Positions 33,235 to 45,648 are shown, counted from the first letter of the stretch. The stretch is DNA of 64,000 nt from an uncultured Verrucomicrobia subdivision 3 bacterium (GCA_903875465.1 CAIQWB010000100.1:1-64000); one strand, 5' to 3'. Program-made: numbers and translations. Notes: a model not told the origin generated them from the sequence alone.

Positions 33235-36200
33235 CTACTCCGCAAACAAGAACCGTAAATCATCCAGCGTCAAACTTTGCGCAAAGCGTTCCTCGCCGAA
33301 CACATCATCGGCCAGCGCGGCCTTTTGCTTTTGCAACGCCCGGATCTTTTGCTCGATGCTGTCTTTCATCACCAGCCGGTACGCCATGACCTTGCTGGTC
33401 TGGCCGATGCGGTGGGTGCGGTCGATCGCCTGGTTCTCCACCGCCGGATTCCACCACGGATCAAACAGGACCACATAGGAGGCCGCCGTGAGGTTCAACC
33501 CAAAGCCCCCGGCCTTGAGCGAGATTAAAAATACCGCGCCGCCGGCGGTGGCCTGGAATTCGCGCACCAGATCACCGCGATTTTCCGTGTCGCCGGCGAG
33601 AAAAAACTGCTGCCAGCCGCGCCGGGTGACCATTTCGCTGAGGAGATCGAGCATGGTGACAAACTGCGAAAACACCAGCACCTTGTGGCCTTCCTCCATG
33701 AGGGGTTCCAGCATTTCCTCGAGGGCGACGAGCTTGGCGCTTTCCTCCGTGCGCAAGTTTTCATCCACGAGGGCCGGGTGACAGCAAATTTGCCGCAAAC
33801 GGAGCAGGGAAGTAAGAATATTGAACCGTTCGGTGTTGAGTTGTTTGTTGGTCTTGAGGCCCAGAATGAACTGCCGGGCGCGCTTGAGTTCAGCCCGGTA
33901 CAAGGTCGCCTGCTTGCCTTCCATTTCGCAGAGCAGGTCTTCCTCGGCACGATCGGGCAAATCTTTCGCCACCTGGCTTTTGGTGCGGCGCAGCAAAAAG
34001 GGGCGGACCCGGGCGGCGAGCCGGCGGCGGGCCAGGGGATCATCCTGGGCATTGAACCGCTTGAGGAAATGGGCGCGATTGCCGAGTGCGCCGGGCATGG
34101 CAAAGGCCATGATGCTCCACAAATCCAAAAGCCGGTTTTCAATGGGCGTGCCGGTCAACGCGAGGCGGTGCTCGGCCGTGAGCGCCCGGGCGGCCGCAGC
34201 GGTTTGGGAATCTGGATTTTTGATACACTGCGCCTCGTCCAAAATCACGGTCTGCCATTTTACCCGTCCAATGGCCGGGGAGAGCGACCGGAGCTGGGCA
34301 TAGTTCAGCACAATGAGTCCGGCTTTTTCGCGCTCGGCGGTCAGGGCTTCGGCGGTTTCCCCGCGCCAGACGTGGACGAGCAAATCCGGATAAAACCGTT
34401 CGGCTTCGCTCCGCCAATTGTCGGTGACCGATTTGGGGCAGACCACCAGGCTGGGCGGCAAGGGCAGGGTGGCTCCGGCGGCAACGGCTTCCTGCTGGAG
34501 CCAGGCCAGCCACGTGAGGGTCTGCAACGTTTTACCGAGGCCCATGTCATCCGCCAGCACCCCGCCAAAATGATTGGCCGTGAGGTAGGCCAGGTAATGG
34601 AACCCCTCGGTCTGATAGGGCCGCAATTCGGCCCGGATGGCGGCCGGCATGGCGGGGGTGACGCGGGTCTTCAATTCCGCCACACGGCGCTGGATCTGCT
34701 CCACATGTTCCGCGGGAAGAAATTTTTTGGCACTGGCATCCGCGAGCTGGAGGGCGTGGAAACGTTGGGGTTCGGCGCTGAAATCATGGGCATGCAGGCC
34801 GAGCCGGGCCAGTTGTTCGTCATCCTCCTTCGTCAAATTAAAATCCAGCCGCCGCCAGCCTTTTTTGCCCAGACGGACAAAACCACCGCGCGCGTTGAGC
34901 AATAATTTTAGCTCCTCGGGCGTCAGCGTGGCATCGCCGACATTCAGCACTACTTTGAGATCGAACCAGTCCATGCCGGACTCGGCGACATCCAGGGACA
35001 CGGTGCCACTCACCGCGCCATCGCGGAGGGAGGCCAGTTCAGGATCCAATTCCAGCTCGATTTCCGGCGGCAGGGACGCCAGCCAGGGGGCGAAAATCTC
35101 CGGCATTTTTTTGGTGAGCCGCAGCCGCCATTCGGGGGGATACCCTTCCCATTTGGGCGAGAGCGCATCCAGCACCCGGGGGAAATGCCGCTGCGTGGAG
35201 CGATCCAACGTTTCAATCACGTCGTTAGCGGCCGGGCGGATCTTTTTATCGGACCGGCTGGGTTTCCCCTGCCAGCCGTGCGGGGTAAAATCTTCGGCCA
35301 CCTGCCCGGGTGCCCGGGCCGTCACTGTGATAGCGATGTCCTCGGTTTGACTGCCGGGGTAAATGGGTTTGAGGATGCAGGACATGATCACTTTTACGGG
35401 GACCAAGCGCACGCGGCTGGCCAGTGATTCGGGCAGGGGAATGCCGGAAGCCTGCAAGAAGTTCAGGCCATGCGAAGTTTCCAACGCCGGAGCGGGAATC
35501 CGTTTATGCCAGTGGCCATCCAGCGCCTCCGCGGACGGACCGGAATACAGGCCCCGCTCGGTCAGGTACAGGGTGGGGCGGCCGGGAAAGACACTGAGAA
35601 TCTGCGGCGGCGGGGTGCCATTCGCCGTCACCAGAGAAAGCTCGTAATCCCCGGCGGTTTCGCCGGGTGGAAGCAGTTGCATTCGCAGGGGCTCGGGGAT
35701 CCGCGCCAGCGGCAGACCATCCGGCGTGACCACGCGATCCGGGGCCAGGGGCATCCGGAACAACCGGTTGAGGGCGGGGCGGGAGGAGGCGTGATCATAT
35801 TTGAAATGCCACCAGCTTTCGTAACTCCAGGGTTTAAAGAGCGCACTCCACAACGGCAATGAATCCTGGGTCAGCCGCAGGTCGCCGTGATCGAACTGGC
35901 TGGCCAGGGTTTTGGCCTGGCTTTGCTTCAATTCCACAAATTTCAAGTCCGGCCCTTGCCGCCATTCCAAGCGCGCCTCGGTGGCGGATATCATGAGCCG
36001 TAAATCGAGGGTCATGCCCTCGGAATTTGCTGACGCCGGCCCGTTAAATGAACCAAACCATTCCTGCCAGTGGGCAATCTCCCGTTGCCGGTCCCGCTCG
36101 TCCATGGCAGCCTGAATCAGGCTTAAATCCGTAATTCCCTCCAAATAACGCGGGATACCCACCGCGCGCCGCCGAAACTCCCAGGCGAGGTGCAGCCAGA

Positions 36201-36783
36201 AATAAAAATCATCTTTCGGATAATCCGTCCAGAGATCCAGGGCCGCCCAACTGTAGGCCCAGCCCCGGCCCGGCAGCAGGGTCGCGAGCGCGTTTTCGGT
36301 GAGGTTTCGGTCGCCAGCTTGCGCATAGAGCGCCTGGACCTGGCGAATAAACGCCGCTTCTGGGGCCAATAATTCGCGCCCCAGTTTTTCCACCAAGCGG
36401 CGGTAAAGTGGTGAGGCGGGTGGTTGTGGCACCCGGCTGACGGGGCGTGGTCCCCGGGCTTTGCCGGCTAATTCCCCCGGGATGAAGGCGGCGCCCGTGC
36501 TGACCAGGTGTTGCAGTTGTAACAAGGCGGCCACCGCGTGCTGGCAATCCAATTTTATCGGACAGGAGCATTCGGTGGCCCAATCACCATCGGAATATTC
36601 CAGGGAAACATGATAAATGGCCTCGCCTTGAACGACGGCGGTGAAGAGGTGGTCCGGTTCGAGGCTGGCCACTTCCAGCACCTGGCCTTTGGAAAATAAA
36701 TCGCGACCCCGCCGGCGCGTCTTGGTGTCCGTTTGTGTCAGGAAGTTATGGATGCCATCCAATTGCTCAACGCCCAATTTCAT
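33235..36783 (-). CDS. SNF2 family DNA-dependent ATPase/helicase with SWIM zinc finger
   Basis: This is a large Swi2/Snf2 translocase. From the ATG at 36783 it has 1182 residues; the track starts 27 codons earlier, which would overlap the divergent GH32 gene. The SWIM finger ATECSCPIKLDCQHAVAA is near residue 75. A long middle region follows. The motor has LADDMGLGKTLQT (Walker A), VILDEAQCIKN (DExx), ALTGTPIENR, VLVFSQFVTMLD and THRIGQTSKVMAYRL. These proteins remodel protein-DNA complexes, for example RapA or repair factors; the exact target is not known. A gene-free gap of 227 bases separates it from the isomerase gene downstream. Confidence 0.92.
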   Translation of the reverse strand: MKLGVEQLDGIHNFLTQTDTKTRRRGRDLFSKGQVLEVASLEPDHLFTAVVQGEAIYHVSLEYSDGDWATECSCPIKLDCQHAVAALLQLQHLVSTGAAFIPGELAGKARGPRPVSRVPQPPASPLYRRLVEKLGRELLAPEAAFIRQVQALYAQAGDRNLTENALATLLPGRGWAYSWAALDLWTDYPKDDFYFWLHLAWEFRRRAVGIPRYLEGITDLSLIQAAMDERDRQREIAHWQEWFGSFNGPASANSEGMTLDLRLMISATEARLEWRQGPDLKFVELKQSQAKTLASQFDHGDLRLTQDSLPLWSALFKPWSYESWWHFKYDHASSRPALNRLFRMPLAPDRVVTPDGLPLARIPEPLRMQLLPPGETAGDYELSLVTANGTPPPQILSVFPGRPTLYLTERGLYSGPSAEALDGHWHKRIPAPALETSHGLNFLQASGIPLPESLASRVRLVPVKVIMSCILKPIYPGSQTEDIAITVTARAPGQVAEDFTPHGWQGKPSRSDKKIRPAANDVIETLDRSTQRHFPRVLDALSPKWEGYPPEWRLRLTKKMPEIFAPWLASLPPEIELELDPELASLRDGAVSGTVSLDVAESGMDWFDLKVVLNVGDATLTPEELKLLLNARGGFVRLGKKGWRRLDFNLTKEDDEQLARLGLHAHDFSAEPQRFHALQLADASAKKFLPAEHVEQIQRRVAELKTRVTPAMPAAIRAELRPYQTEGFHYLAYLTANHFGGVLADDMGLGKTLQTLTWLAWLQQEAVAAGATLPLPPSLVVCPKSVTDNWRSEAERFYPDLLVHVWRGETAEALTAEREKAGLIVLNYAQLRSLSPAIGRVKWQTVILDEAQCIKNPDSQTAAAARALTAEHRLALTGTPIENRLLDLWSIMAFAMPGALGNRAHFLKRFNAQDDPLARRRLAARVRPFLLRRTKSQVAKDLPDRAEEDLLCEMEGKQATLYRAELKRARQFILGLKTNKQLNTERFNILTSLLRLRQICCHPALVDENLRTEESAKLVALEEMLEPLMEEGHKVLVFSQFVTMLDLLSEMVTRRGWQQFFLAGDTENRGDLVREFQATAGGAVFLISLKAGGFGLNLTAASYVVLFDPWWNPAVENQAIDRTHRIGQTSKVMAYRLVMKDSIEQKIRALQKQKAALADDVFGEERFAQSLTLDDLRFLFAE

Positions 36784-36857
36784 TTCCAGCCAAATATGCG
36801 GGAAAATTACTGGCAAAACAAGCTGTGCTTGGGGTTCGATCCGGCTAACTTCGCGGC

Positions 36858-38807
36858 ATGTCATCGCCCAACCTTCTGGAACAGTGCCCGCCGCCGGCTC
36901 CTAGTCGCAGGTCAATTCGCTGCCGGAAGGTCATTCGTTCCATCGGCAGTTGGGGTGGGCTGAGTCTGCTGGCCTTGACGGTCGGTTCGGGTTTTTCAGC
37001 AAATAACCCAACCCAGGATTTAAATATTGGGCGGTTGGGCGAAAACAGTTTTGGAGACTGGATCGCAACTGGCACGGCGTTTGGTCCCAGCCCGGTGGAC
37101 CCCGGGCAGGCGGCCAAGTGGGGCATTGAGAATGCGGTGGGGCCGGCGGTGATCACCAGCACAGGGCGGGGGGACGGGCCCACCGGCACACTGACCTCGC
37201 CGGAATTTAAAATCAAACGGAAGTACCTTGCCTTTCGCATTGCCGGTGGTGACCAGGAGCATGACCTCGGGGTAAACCTGATCATCAATGGCCAGGTGAC
37301 GCGGAGTGCCACGGGGTGGCGCAGTGACCGGCTGGCGCCCAGCAGTTGGGACGTCAGTGCGTGGGCGGGCCAAAAGGCCCGGGTGCAGATCGTGGACCAG
37401 GCGGGCGGCGACTGGGGGCATATTGACGCGGACCAATTGAGGCAGACGGACCATCCCGAGCGGCTGCCGGAAACGGCTGGGGCGCTGTATCAGGAGTCCT
37501 TGCGCCCGCAATTTCATTTCACTGCCCGGCAATGGACCGTGAACCGGCTCAACCCGGGCAGGCAGCAGGAAGGCTGGGTGAATGACCTGAATGGTTTGAT
37601 ATATTACGATGGCGAGTATCATCTCTTTGCCCAGCGCTGGGCCAAATGCTGGATCCATGCGGTCAGCCGGGATTTGATCCATTGGACGGAGCTGGCCCCG
37701 GCATTTTGGGAGGAGCAGCCAGGCAGTGGGGTGCAATCCGGCACCTGCGTGGTGGATTATCATAACACTTCAGGCCTGTCGCCCGATCCGGCCACCCCGC
37801 CCCTGATCGCCTTTTTCCCGCGCTGGGACAACCGGCAGCAGTGTCTAGCGTACAGTCTGGATCATGGGCGCACGTGGCAGTTTTACGCGAAGAATCCCAT
37901 TTTGGAGCATCCGGAACGCGATCCCAAGGTGTTTTGGTACGCCCCCGGTCAACAGTGGGTGATGATGTTGTATGGGGACAGCCAATACCACATCCTGACT
38001 TCAACTAACCTGCTAAACTGGCAGGACACGCATCATCCGATCAAGGATAGCTATGAATGTCCGGACTTTTTTGAACTGCCGGTGGATGGCGACCGCCAGC
38101 AGATGAAATGGGTGCTGATTCAGGGCAATGGCAATTACTCGGCGGGCACCTTTGATGGCCATGAGTTTAAGGAGGAAACCGGCTGCCGTGCCTGCGACGT
38201 GGGACCCAATTTCTATGCCACCGAAACTTGGGCCAATACGGAGACGGGTGATGGCCGGCGGATTCAAACTGCCTGGATGCGTGGCTCGGACTTCCCGAAC
38301 ATGCCGTTTAACCAGCAAATTAGTTTTCCCTGCGAACTGACGTTGCACCGCACGTCCGAAGGACTCCGGTTGTTTCGCCAGCCCATCCGCGAGCTGGTCG
38401 GCTTGCATAATGGGCAGGACGTGTGGACGAATCGCACATTGCGGGCCAATGCAGTGCTGCCCTTGGAGCCGGCGGGACGATTGTTTCATATCAAACTGGA
38501 CGCCACGATTCCCGATGGGGCGCGGCTGACTTTCAACCTGCGGGGCGTAAAGGTGGAGTTAACCCGCAAAACGGTGGCTTGCGGCACCCATCCCGTGCCG
38601 GTGCAAACGCAAATCCGCCAGGTGGAACTGTTGCTGGATCGTGGTTCCATCGAAGTATTTGCCAATCAGGGGGAGGTTTCGCTGACGCGGTATGTGCTGC
38701 CGTTGGAAGATGGGCTTTCCGTCCAAGCGGAGGGCGGGGATATTCATTTGCAAGCCCTGAGGGTATATCCGCTCAACTCAGCGTGGGGGCCGGCCAGGAA
38801 AGATTAA
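36858..38807 (+). CDS. Secreted GH32 fructan hydrolase (levanase/inulinase/invertase-like)
   Basis: This is a beta-fructosidase of glycoside hydrolase family 32 with 649 residues. The first 48 residues are a long N-terminal export signal with a hydrophobic core at 32-44. Residues about 55-190 match the DUF4980 domain that precedes GH32 in many secreted enzymes. The five-bladed propeller begins with EGWVNDLNG (nucleophile Asp243; usual WMNDPNG), has RDPKVFW, and YECPDFF (acid/base Glu400). A C-terminal beta-sandwich ends the protein. It hydrolyses levan, inulin or sucrose; the exact preference is not clear. It is divergent from the SNF2 gene. Confidence 0.92.
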   Translation: MSSPNLLEQCPPPAPSRRSIRCRKVIRSIGSWGGLSLLALTVGSGFSANNPTQDLNIGRLGENSFGDWIATGTAFGPSPVDPGQAAKWGIENAVGPAVITSTGRGDGPTGTLTSPEFKIKRKYLAFRIAGGDQEHDLGVNLIINGQVTRSATGWRSDRLAPSSWDVSAWAGQKARVQIVDQAGGDWGHIDADQLRQTDHPERLPETAGALYQESLRPQFHFTARQWTVNRLNPGRQQEGWVNDLNGLIYYDGEYHLFAQRWAKCWIHAVSRDLIHWTELAPAFWEEQPGSGVQSGTCVVDYHNTSGLSPDPATPPLIAFFPRWDNRQQCLAYSLDHGRTWQFYAKNPILEHPERDPKVFWYAPGQQWVMMLYGDSQYHILTSTNLLNWQDTHHPIKDSYECPDFFELPVDGDRQQMKWVLIQGNGNYSAGTFDGHEFKEETGCRACDVGPNFYATETWANTETGDGRRIQTAWMRGSDFPNMPFNQQISFPCELTLHRTSEGLRLFRQPIRELVGLHNGQDVWTNRTLRANAVLPLEPAGRLFHIKLDATIPDGARLTFNLRGVKVELTRKTVACGTHPVPVQTQIRQVELLLDRGSIEVFANQGEVSLTRYVLPLEDGLSVQAEGGDIHLQALRVYPLNSAWGPARKD

Positions 38808-38925
38808 GGCTGCGCACGCCAGGTGGACGCTGGCATTAGGGCCGCGGATGGGGTTTGTGGGAAAAGCAAATTGGACTGACTGCCGGGCCGGAGAACGCGT
38901 TGGGGATTTGCAAGGGAAAGTTAAG

Positions 38926-39018
38926 TGGCGGAGAGAGGGGGATTCGAACCCCCGATACGGCTTTTGACCGTATACCGGTTTAGCAAACCAGCGCCTTCAG
39001 CCACTCGGCCATCTCTCC
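38926..39018 (-). tRNA. tRNA-Ser (anticodon GCT)
   Basis: Read on the minus strand, the acceptor stem GGAGAGA pairs with TCTCTCC. The D arm is TGGCCGAGTGGCTGAAGGCG. The anticodon loop contains GCT in GGTTTGCTAAACC, a long class II variable arm pairs TACGG with CCGTA, and the T arm GGGGGTTCGAATCCCCC precedes discriminator G and an encoded CCA. The long variable arm confirms serine. It reads AGC/AGU codons. Confidence 0.96.
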
Positions 39019-39289
39019 AGCCCTGCCATCTTCAAGGAGTTGAATATTTTATTATCCAAAATTTTCCAACAAATATTAAATTTGCCAGAAATGCCTGCCA
39101 ATGAAAACGACCTGCTTAGATTACCCGAAAGTTTGGCACGACGTCAAGCATCGTAAAATCGATTCTCACTGGAATTTCCAGAGCAAGCAGCAAGGTGGGC
39201 AAAAAATTACAGATTTAAAGTTTGGGGTGCACCCCGGTGGATGGTCAAGCGGGGCAGATGGCGCGCTGCTCCCCGGGGCGGTTGGCTTA

Positions 39290-39307
39290 ATATGACATAC
39301 GTCATAT
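39290..39307. promoter_or_regulatory. ATATGAC-N4-GTCATAT palindrome, site 1
   Basis: ATATGAC-ATAC-GTCATAT is a perfect inverted repeat with 7-base arms, followed by GG, 112 bases before the start of the repeat-protein gene. An identical arm pair with the same spacing occurs at 50015, and one-mismatch versions at 61082 and 61910. This dyad size fits a dimeric NarL/LuxR-type regulator. Confidence 0.72.
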
Positions 39308-39360
39308 GGACGCGCGTGATTTCCTCTGGCAACGTGCTTATGAATCCAAACACATTTTAA

Positions 39361-39382
39361 CCCAAGGCCTAACATCCTTGGG
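39361..39382 (+). promoter_or_regulatory. Leader hairpin ahead of the beta-strand-repeat gene
   Basis: CCCAAGG, an 8-base loop, then CCTTGGG form a perfect 7-bp stem 37 bases before the ATG at 39420. It may stabilise the 5' end of the mRNA or influence translation. No T-run follows. Confidence 0.4.
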
Positions 39383-39419
39383 CTGAATAATTGCGTAAAC
39401 CAACAACCTTAATGAGCAA

Positions 39420-42400
39420 ATGATCAGAAAACCCAAAACCTACCCCACCACCATGCTGACTTCGCGCTTGAAGCTTTGGAAAGCGTCCGGAAACAAAACC
39501 AGCCCGGCCAGCAACCGTTTTAAAGGCAAAGAGGCCATCGCATTGATCGCCGGCTTGTTTGCCACCACGACAGTCTTTGGCCAGACAACCCAAATCTGGA
39601 CCGGTGGTAATGGCACTGGCACCGCCATTGGGGCCACCACCAACTGGTTGAGCGGCGCTTCGCCCAATTCCGCCAACGGCGACATTTGTCAATGGGACGG
39701 CACCGTTCCGGGCAATGTGTTTTTAACCTCGGCCTCCGCCAATGGCAGCTTCAACAACGGCACTCCGGGGGTGAGTTTTTATATTGCGGCGGGGCATACG
39801 GGTTCTTGGAACCTTCGGTCGATCGTTGCGGGGGGCTCGGCAAACATCGCCCTAAACGCCACCACGATTGATAGTGGCGCGGGAGCGTATTCGCTGGGGG
39901 ACAACACGGCTAATATTTTGAATATTATTCTGCGCCCTTCCTCGTCGGGGAACCCCATCCCGGTACACACCAATCTGAACAATTCAGCGAACGCGGCCAC
40001 GATCAATCCGAATGTGCGGTATCAAGCCGGCGGCGGGAACCCACATTCCTTGCAGTTTGATGGAACCGGCGATTGGATCGTCAACAACGCCCTGAACAAT
40101 GCCAACGCGGGCAACAATAACAATTTCCTGATAAAACGGGGTTCGGGCAACATGTTTTGGAATGCCAATTCCATTGCTGGTGCGGCAGGGGTCAACGGTA
40201 TTGGCAGCCCGATTGACATTGAGGGGGGAAGATTGGTGCTTACGGCCAGCACCACGGTGCTGAGCACGCAACGGATCACCAATAACGCAACGCTGGAATA
40301 TGGGGCCGCAGGCTCGCAAACACTTTCCGGGCCATTCGATGGTACCGGCCAGTTGGTGGTGAGCGCGGGCACGCTGACATTGTCATCCTCCCAAAGTGAC
40401 TGGACCGGCAACATTCTGCTGACGAACGGCGGCGTGTTGGTGGTCAACGGCACCCAAAACCCCGGTGGCACGGGACCATTGGGGGTGAACAGCACCATTT
40501 CGTTTAATGGGGGCACGCTGCAATTCAGTGTGGCGAACACGTTTGATTATTCGCCGAACTTTAGCACGGCGGCTGGACAGGCGTACTCCATTAATTCTGG
40601 TGGTCAAAATGTCACCTTAACGAATGCGCTGATGAGCAGTGGCGGCTCGCTCACCAAGCTTGGTTCCGGCACGCTCACCCTTACGGGTGCCAACACATAT
40701 GGCGGCACGACCACGGTGGGGGCGGGCAAGTTGATATTGCAGGGCACTGCGGGCACCGGGGCCATCATCGTGGCCAACAGCACGGTCCTGGGGGTGAACC
40801 AAGGCGGCGCACAAATCACGCCGGCCGCGCTGACGGTGGGAACGAGTTCCAGCGGGACGTTGGAATTCAACAACGTGACCAGCACGACGACGCCGGCGAT
40901 TGCGGCGGCCGGGGCCGTCACAGCGGGCGGACCGATTACCGTCAACGTCAACGGCGGTTCGTTCACGATTGGCCAAAGTTATCCGTTATTTTCCTGGGGC
41001 AGCGGTTCCGCCCCGGCAGTCACCTTGGGAACCCTGACCGGCGCGGGCGGCACCCTGGTCACCAACGGCAACACGATCAAACTGAACATTACTTCGCTGG
41101 CCTTTGTCTGGAGCGGGTTGAACAACAGTAATTGGGATCTCACCTCCGCCAATAACTGGAAGGTCAATGGCCTTTCGCAAGTGTTCGCCAATGGCGGCAC
41201 GGCTTTGTTTGACGACACGCTGGCCACGGCCAACACGAATGTGGTCCTCAACGCCACGGTCCTGCCGGCGAGCACCACGGTCAATAGCAGCGCCAAACCT
41301 TATACCATTGCATCAAGTGCGACAGCCTTCATTGGCGGCACCGGCAGCCTGACCAAGAATGGCAGCAGCACGCTGACGCTCTCCGGTGGTGCCAACACCT
41401 ACACGGGGGCCACCGTCATCAGCGGCGGCACCTTAAGCGTGGGCACGCTCGCCAACGGCGGGACGGCCAGCGACATCGGTTCGGCGGGCAGCAGCGCGGC
41501 GAACTTGGTGCTCAATGGCGGCACGTTGCAATTAAACGCCAGCATCGGCACGGCGACCAGCGACCGTCTCTTCACCCTCGGCACCGCCAATGGCGCGATC
41601 GATGATGAATCCAGCAGCTCCCTGACGCTGAACAACAAAGGCGCGATCGTCTTGAGTGGCGCCGGGGCGCGCACCCTCACCCTGACAGGTAACGGCAGTG
41701 ATGAGCTGGATGCGACGATAGGCGACAACGGCGGCGCCACCTCGCTGGCGAAGGGTGGTTCGGGCACCTGGGTTTTGGCCGGCAACAATTCGAACTCCGG
41801 CACGGTGACGATTGCCGCGGGTACTTTACAGGTCGGCAATGGCGGCGCGAGCGGATCAATTGGCAGTGGCAACATTGTTGACAACGGCACGCTGGACTTC
41901 AACACCACCAGCACCCTGACCAACGGCACCATCATTGGCACCGGTGCGGTAACTGTGGATGGCGGTGGCACGATCATTCTGCCTGGCAACAACAATTATT
42001 CGGGCACCACCACCATTAACTGGGGCACCTTGCAGATCGGCAACGGCGGGGCCAGTGGCACCTTGAACAATGGCGCGGCGGTGGTGGACAACGACACGCT
42101 GATTTACAACAGCACTTCCACTTCAAGCCTGAATGGCCAGTTCGGGGCTGGGATTACCGGCAGTGGCAATGTGATTGTGCGCAAAGGCACGTTACAGGCC
42201 ATCGGCAACAACAGCTATGCCGGCTGGACAGAAATCGACCCCGGGGCCACTTTTCAGGCGTGCTCCGGCCCCGTGGGCAAACTCGCCAGTTCGGTGGTAA
42301 CCAACAACGGCACGCTGCTGCTGATCCGGCAGGACAACAATACCTTCATTTACAACGGCGATATCGTCGGTTCCGGCTCGGTCATGAAGGCCTGCAACAA

Positions 42401-43544
42401 CGGCAATAACGGCGATGTGACGCTGCTGGGAAATAACAAGTACACCGGAGGGACTTATATCATCGGTGGCTCGATCATTTTTGGCGACAACAGCACCCCT
42501 GGTGCGGGGGCATTTATCGGCGATGTCTTCCTGACGAACGATTACGCCCACAACCAGTTCGGCGGCGCGCCGAATGATTTTGTGCCCGCCACGCTCGTCT
42601 TTAACCGCCCGGATGACTTCACCTTCCCGGGTAACATTGTCGGGGAAGGCTTTGTGACGATCACCGGCGCTGGCACGGTGACGCTCACTGGCAACAACAC
42701 CTATCACAACCGCGGAACGGGAAATCCAACGACGATCAGTTCGGGAAAACTTCAAATCGGCAACGGCGGCACCAGTGGTTCCATCGGCGATGGGGCGATT
42801 ACCGACAATAGTGAACTTGATTTCAACCTGTCGAGCAGCGTTACCTATACCAATGTCATCAGCGGTGGTGGCATGATCGTGCAACTGGGTTCCGGCACAA
42901 CGACCCTGACCGGGGCGAATACTTATCTCGGATCCACCGTGGTCAGTAACGGCACCTTGGTGGTGGGCGGTCCGGTGGCCGAACAAGGCGACCTGGATGT
43001 GGAAGGCGGCGTCCTCGTTTCCGGCGGGGTTGGGCTGTTGGCCACCAATACCGTGGCCGGCAGTTTAAATATTGATTCCGGATCCGTGCTCATCACCTTA
43101 AATAAATCCGCAGGATCGTCCAATACCACGTTTGTGGTGGGTGGCGCGATTAACGCCACGGGGGGCAGCCTGGTGCTGACCAACTTCGGCCCGGCCTTGG
43201 TGGTGGGCGACAAGTTCACGATCTTCAACCAGCCGGTCACAGGAACGGGATTGACGATCAAGGCCAAGGGCTTCACGGTCAGCAATAACCTGGCCGTGGA
43301 TGGCTCCGTAACCGTGGCCTCAGTAGTGCCGGTCACCAGTCCCAAAATCACGGCCACCGTGGTGGGCGGGGTTTTGAATCTGGCCTGGCCCACGGGATCG
43401 GGCTTGCATCTGCAAGCCCAGACCAATTCACTGGCTGGCGGCCTGAGCAACAACTGGGTCAATGTCTCCGGTGTCACCGATGGCAGTTACTTGGTTACGC
43501 CGAATCCTGGTCAGCCGGCCGTGTTCTACCGGCTGTCCCAGTAA
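39420..43544 (+). CDS. Giant secreted autotransporter-type beta-strand-repeat protein
   Basis: This 1374-residue surface or secreted protein begins with a long signal region (hydrophobic IALIAGLFATTTVFGQ at about residues 40-55); an alternative ATG lies at 39453. Most of the chain consists of passenger-associated-transport-type repeats: LTKLGSGTLTLTGANTYGGTT, LTKNGSSTLTLSGGANTY, LGNNKYTGGTYII, VTLTGNNTYHNRGT and about four more, each with a turn-strand-turn pattern expected to stack into a beta-helix. There is no autotransporter beta-barrel. The last 50 residues (LNLAWPTGSGLHLQAQTNSL...PAVFYRLSQ) match the end of the GH30 protein in this locus. Adhesion or substrate binding is likely but unproven. 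Confidence 0.86.
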   Translation: MIRKPKTYPTTMLTSRLKLWKASGNKTSPASNRFKGKEAIALIAGLFATTTVFGQTTQIWTGGNGTGTAIGATTNWLSGASPNSANGDICQWDGTVPGNVFLTSASANGSFNNGTPGVSFYIAAGHTGSWNLRSIVAGGSANIALNATTIDSGAGAYSLGDNTANILNIILRPSSSGNPIPVHTNLNNSANAATINPNVRYQAGGGNPHSLQFDGTGDWIVNNALNNANAGNNNNFLIKRGSGNMFWNANSIAGAAGVNGIGSPIDIEGGRLVLTASTTVLSTQRITNNATLEYGAAGSQTLSGPFDGTGQLVVSAGTLTLSSSQSDWTGNILLTNGGVLVVNGTQNPGGTGPLGVNSTISFNGGTLQFSVANTFDYSPNFSTAAGQAYSINSGGQNVTLTNALMSSGGSLTKLGSGTLTLTGANTYGGTTTVGAGKLILQGTAGTGAIIVANSTVLGVNQGGAQITPAALTVGTSSSGTLEFNNVTSTTTPAIAAAGAVTAGGPITVNVNGGSFTIGQSYPLFSWGSGSAPAVTLGTLTGAGGTLVTNGNTIKLNITSLAFVWSGLNNSNWDLTSANNWKVNGLSQVFANGGTALFDDTLATANTNVVLNATVLPASTTVNSSAKPYTIASSATAFIGGTGSLTKNGSSTLTLSGGANTYTGATVISGGTLSVGTLANGGTASDIGSAGSSAANLVLNGGTLQLNASIGTATSDRLFTLGTANGAIDDESSSSLTLNNKGAIVLSGAGARTLTLTGNGSDELDATIGDNGGATSLAKGGSGTWVLAGNNSNSGTVTIAAGTLQVGNGGASGSIGSGNIVDNGTLDFNTTSTLTNGTIIGTGAVTVDGGGTIILPGNNNYSGTTTINWGTLQIGNGGASGTLNNGAAVVDNDTLIYNSTSTSSLNGQFGAGITGSGNVIVRKGTLQAIGNNSYAGWTEIDPGATFQACSGPVGKLASSVVTNNGTLLLIRQDNNTFIYNGDIVGSGSVMKACNNGNNGDVTLLGNNKYTGGTYIIGGSIIFGDNSTPGAGAFIGDVFLTNDYAHNQFGGAPNDFVPATLVFNRPDDFTFPGNIVGEGFVTITGAGTVTLTGNNTYHNRGTGNPTTISSGKLQIGNGGTSGSIGDGAITDNSELDFNLSSSVTYTNVISGGGMIVQLGSGTTTLTGANTYLGSTVVSNGTLVVGGPVAEQGDLDVEGGVLVSGGVGLLATNTVAGSLNIDSGSVLITLNKSAGSSNTTFVVGGAINATGGSLVLTNFGPALVVGDKFTIFNQPVTGTGLTIKAKGFTVSNNLAVDGSVTVASVVPVTSPKITATVVGGVLNLAWPTGSGLHLQAQTNSLAGGLSNNWVNVSGVTDGSYLVTPNPGQPAVFYRLSQ

Positions 43545-45587
<2,043 letters not shown>

Positions 45588-45648
45588 ACCATCTGCCCGG
45601 AGATTTGCCGCACTACCGCCGGGCACATTAAAATTATCAAGTTTGATC

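Larger units (their letters stand above)
39019..39419. other. Long intergenic leader of the beta-strand-repeat gene
   Basis: This stretch of about 400 bases has no credible gene; ORF 39101-39295 has no family features. The first 100 bases are AT-rich. It holds the ATATGAC palindrome (39290) and a hairpin (39361), both listed, and is presumably the promoter and leader region for the gene at 39420. Confidence 0.6.

Noticed and set aside
39101-39295. ORF of 64 codons before the repeat protein
   Set aside because: It has no family match or ribosome-binding site, and it runs through the palindrome region.
39318-39345. Possible sigma-54 promoter (TGGCAACGTGCTT) after palindrome 1
   Set aside because: The distance between GG and GC is 6 instead of 10 bases, so it does not fit the -24/-12 rule.
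40604-43477. Long minus-strand ORFs opposite the repeat gene
   Set aside because: They are mirror frames of the low-complexity Gly/Thr/Asn-rich coding strand and have no signal peptide or domain.
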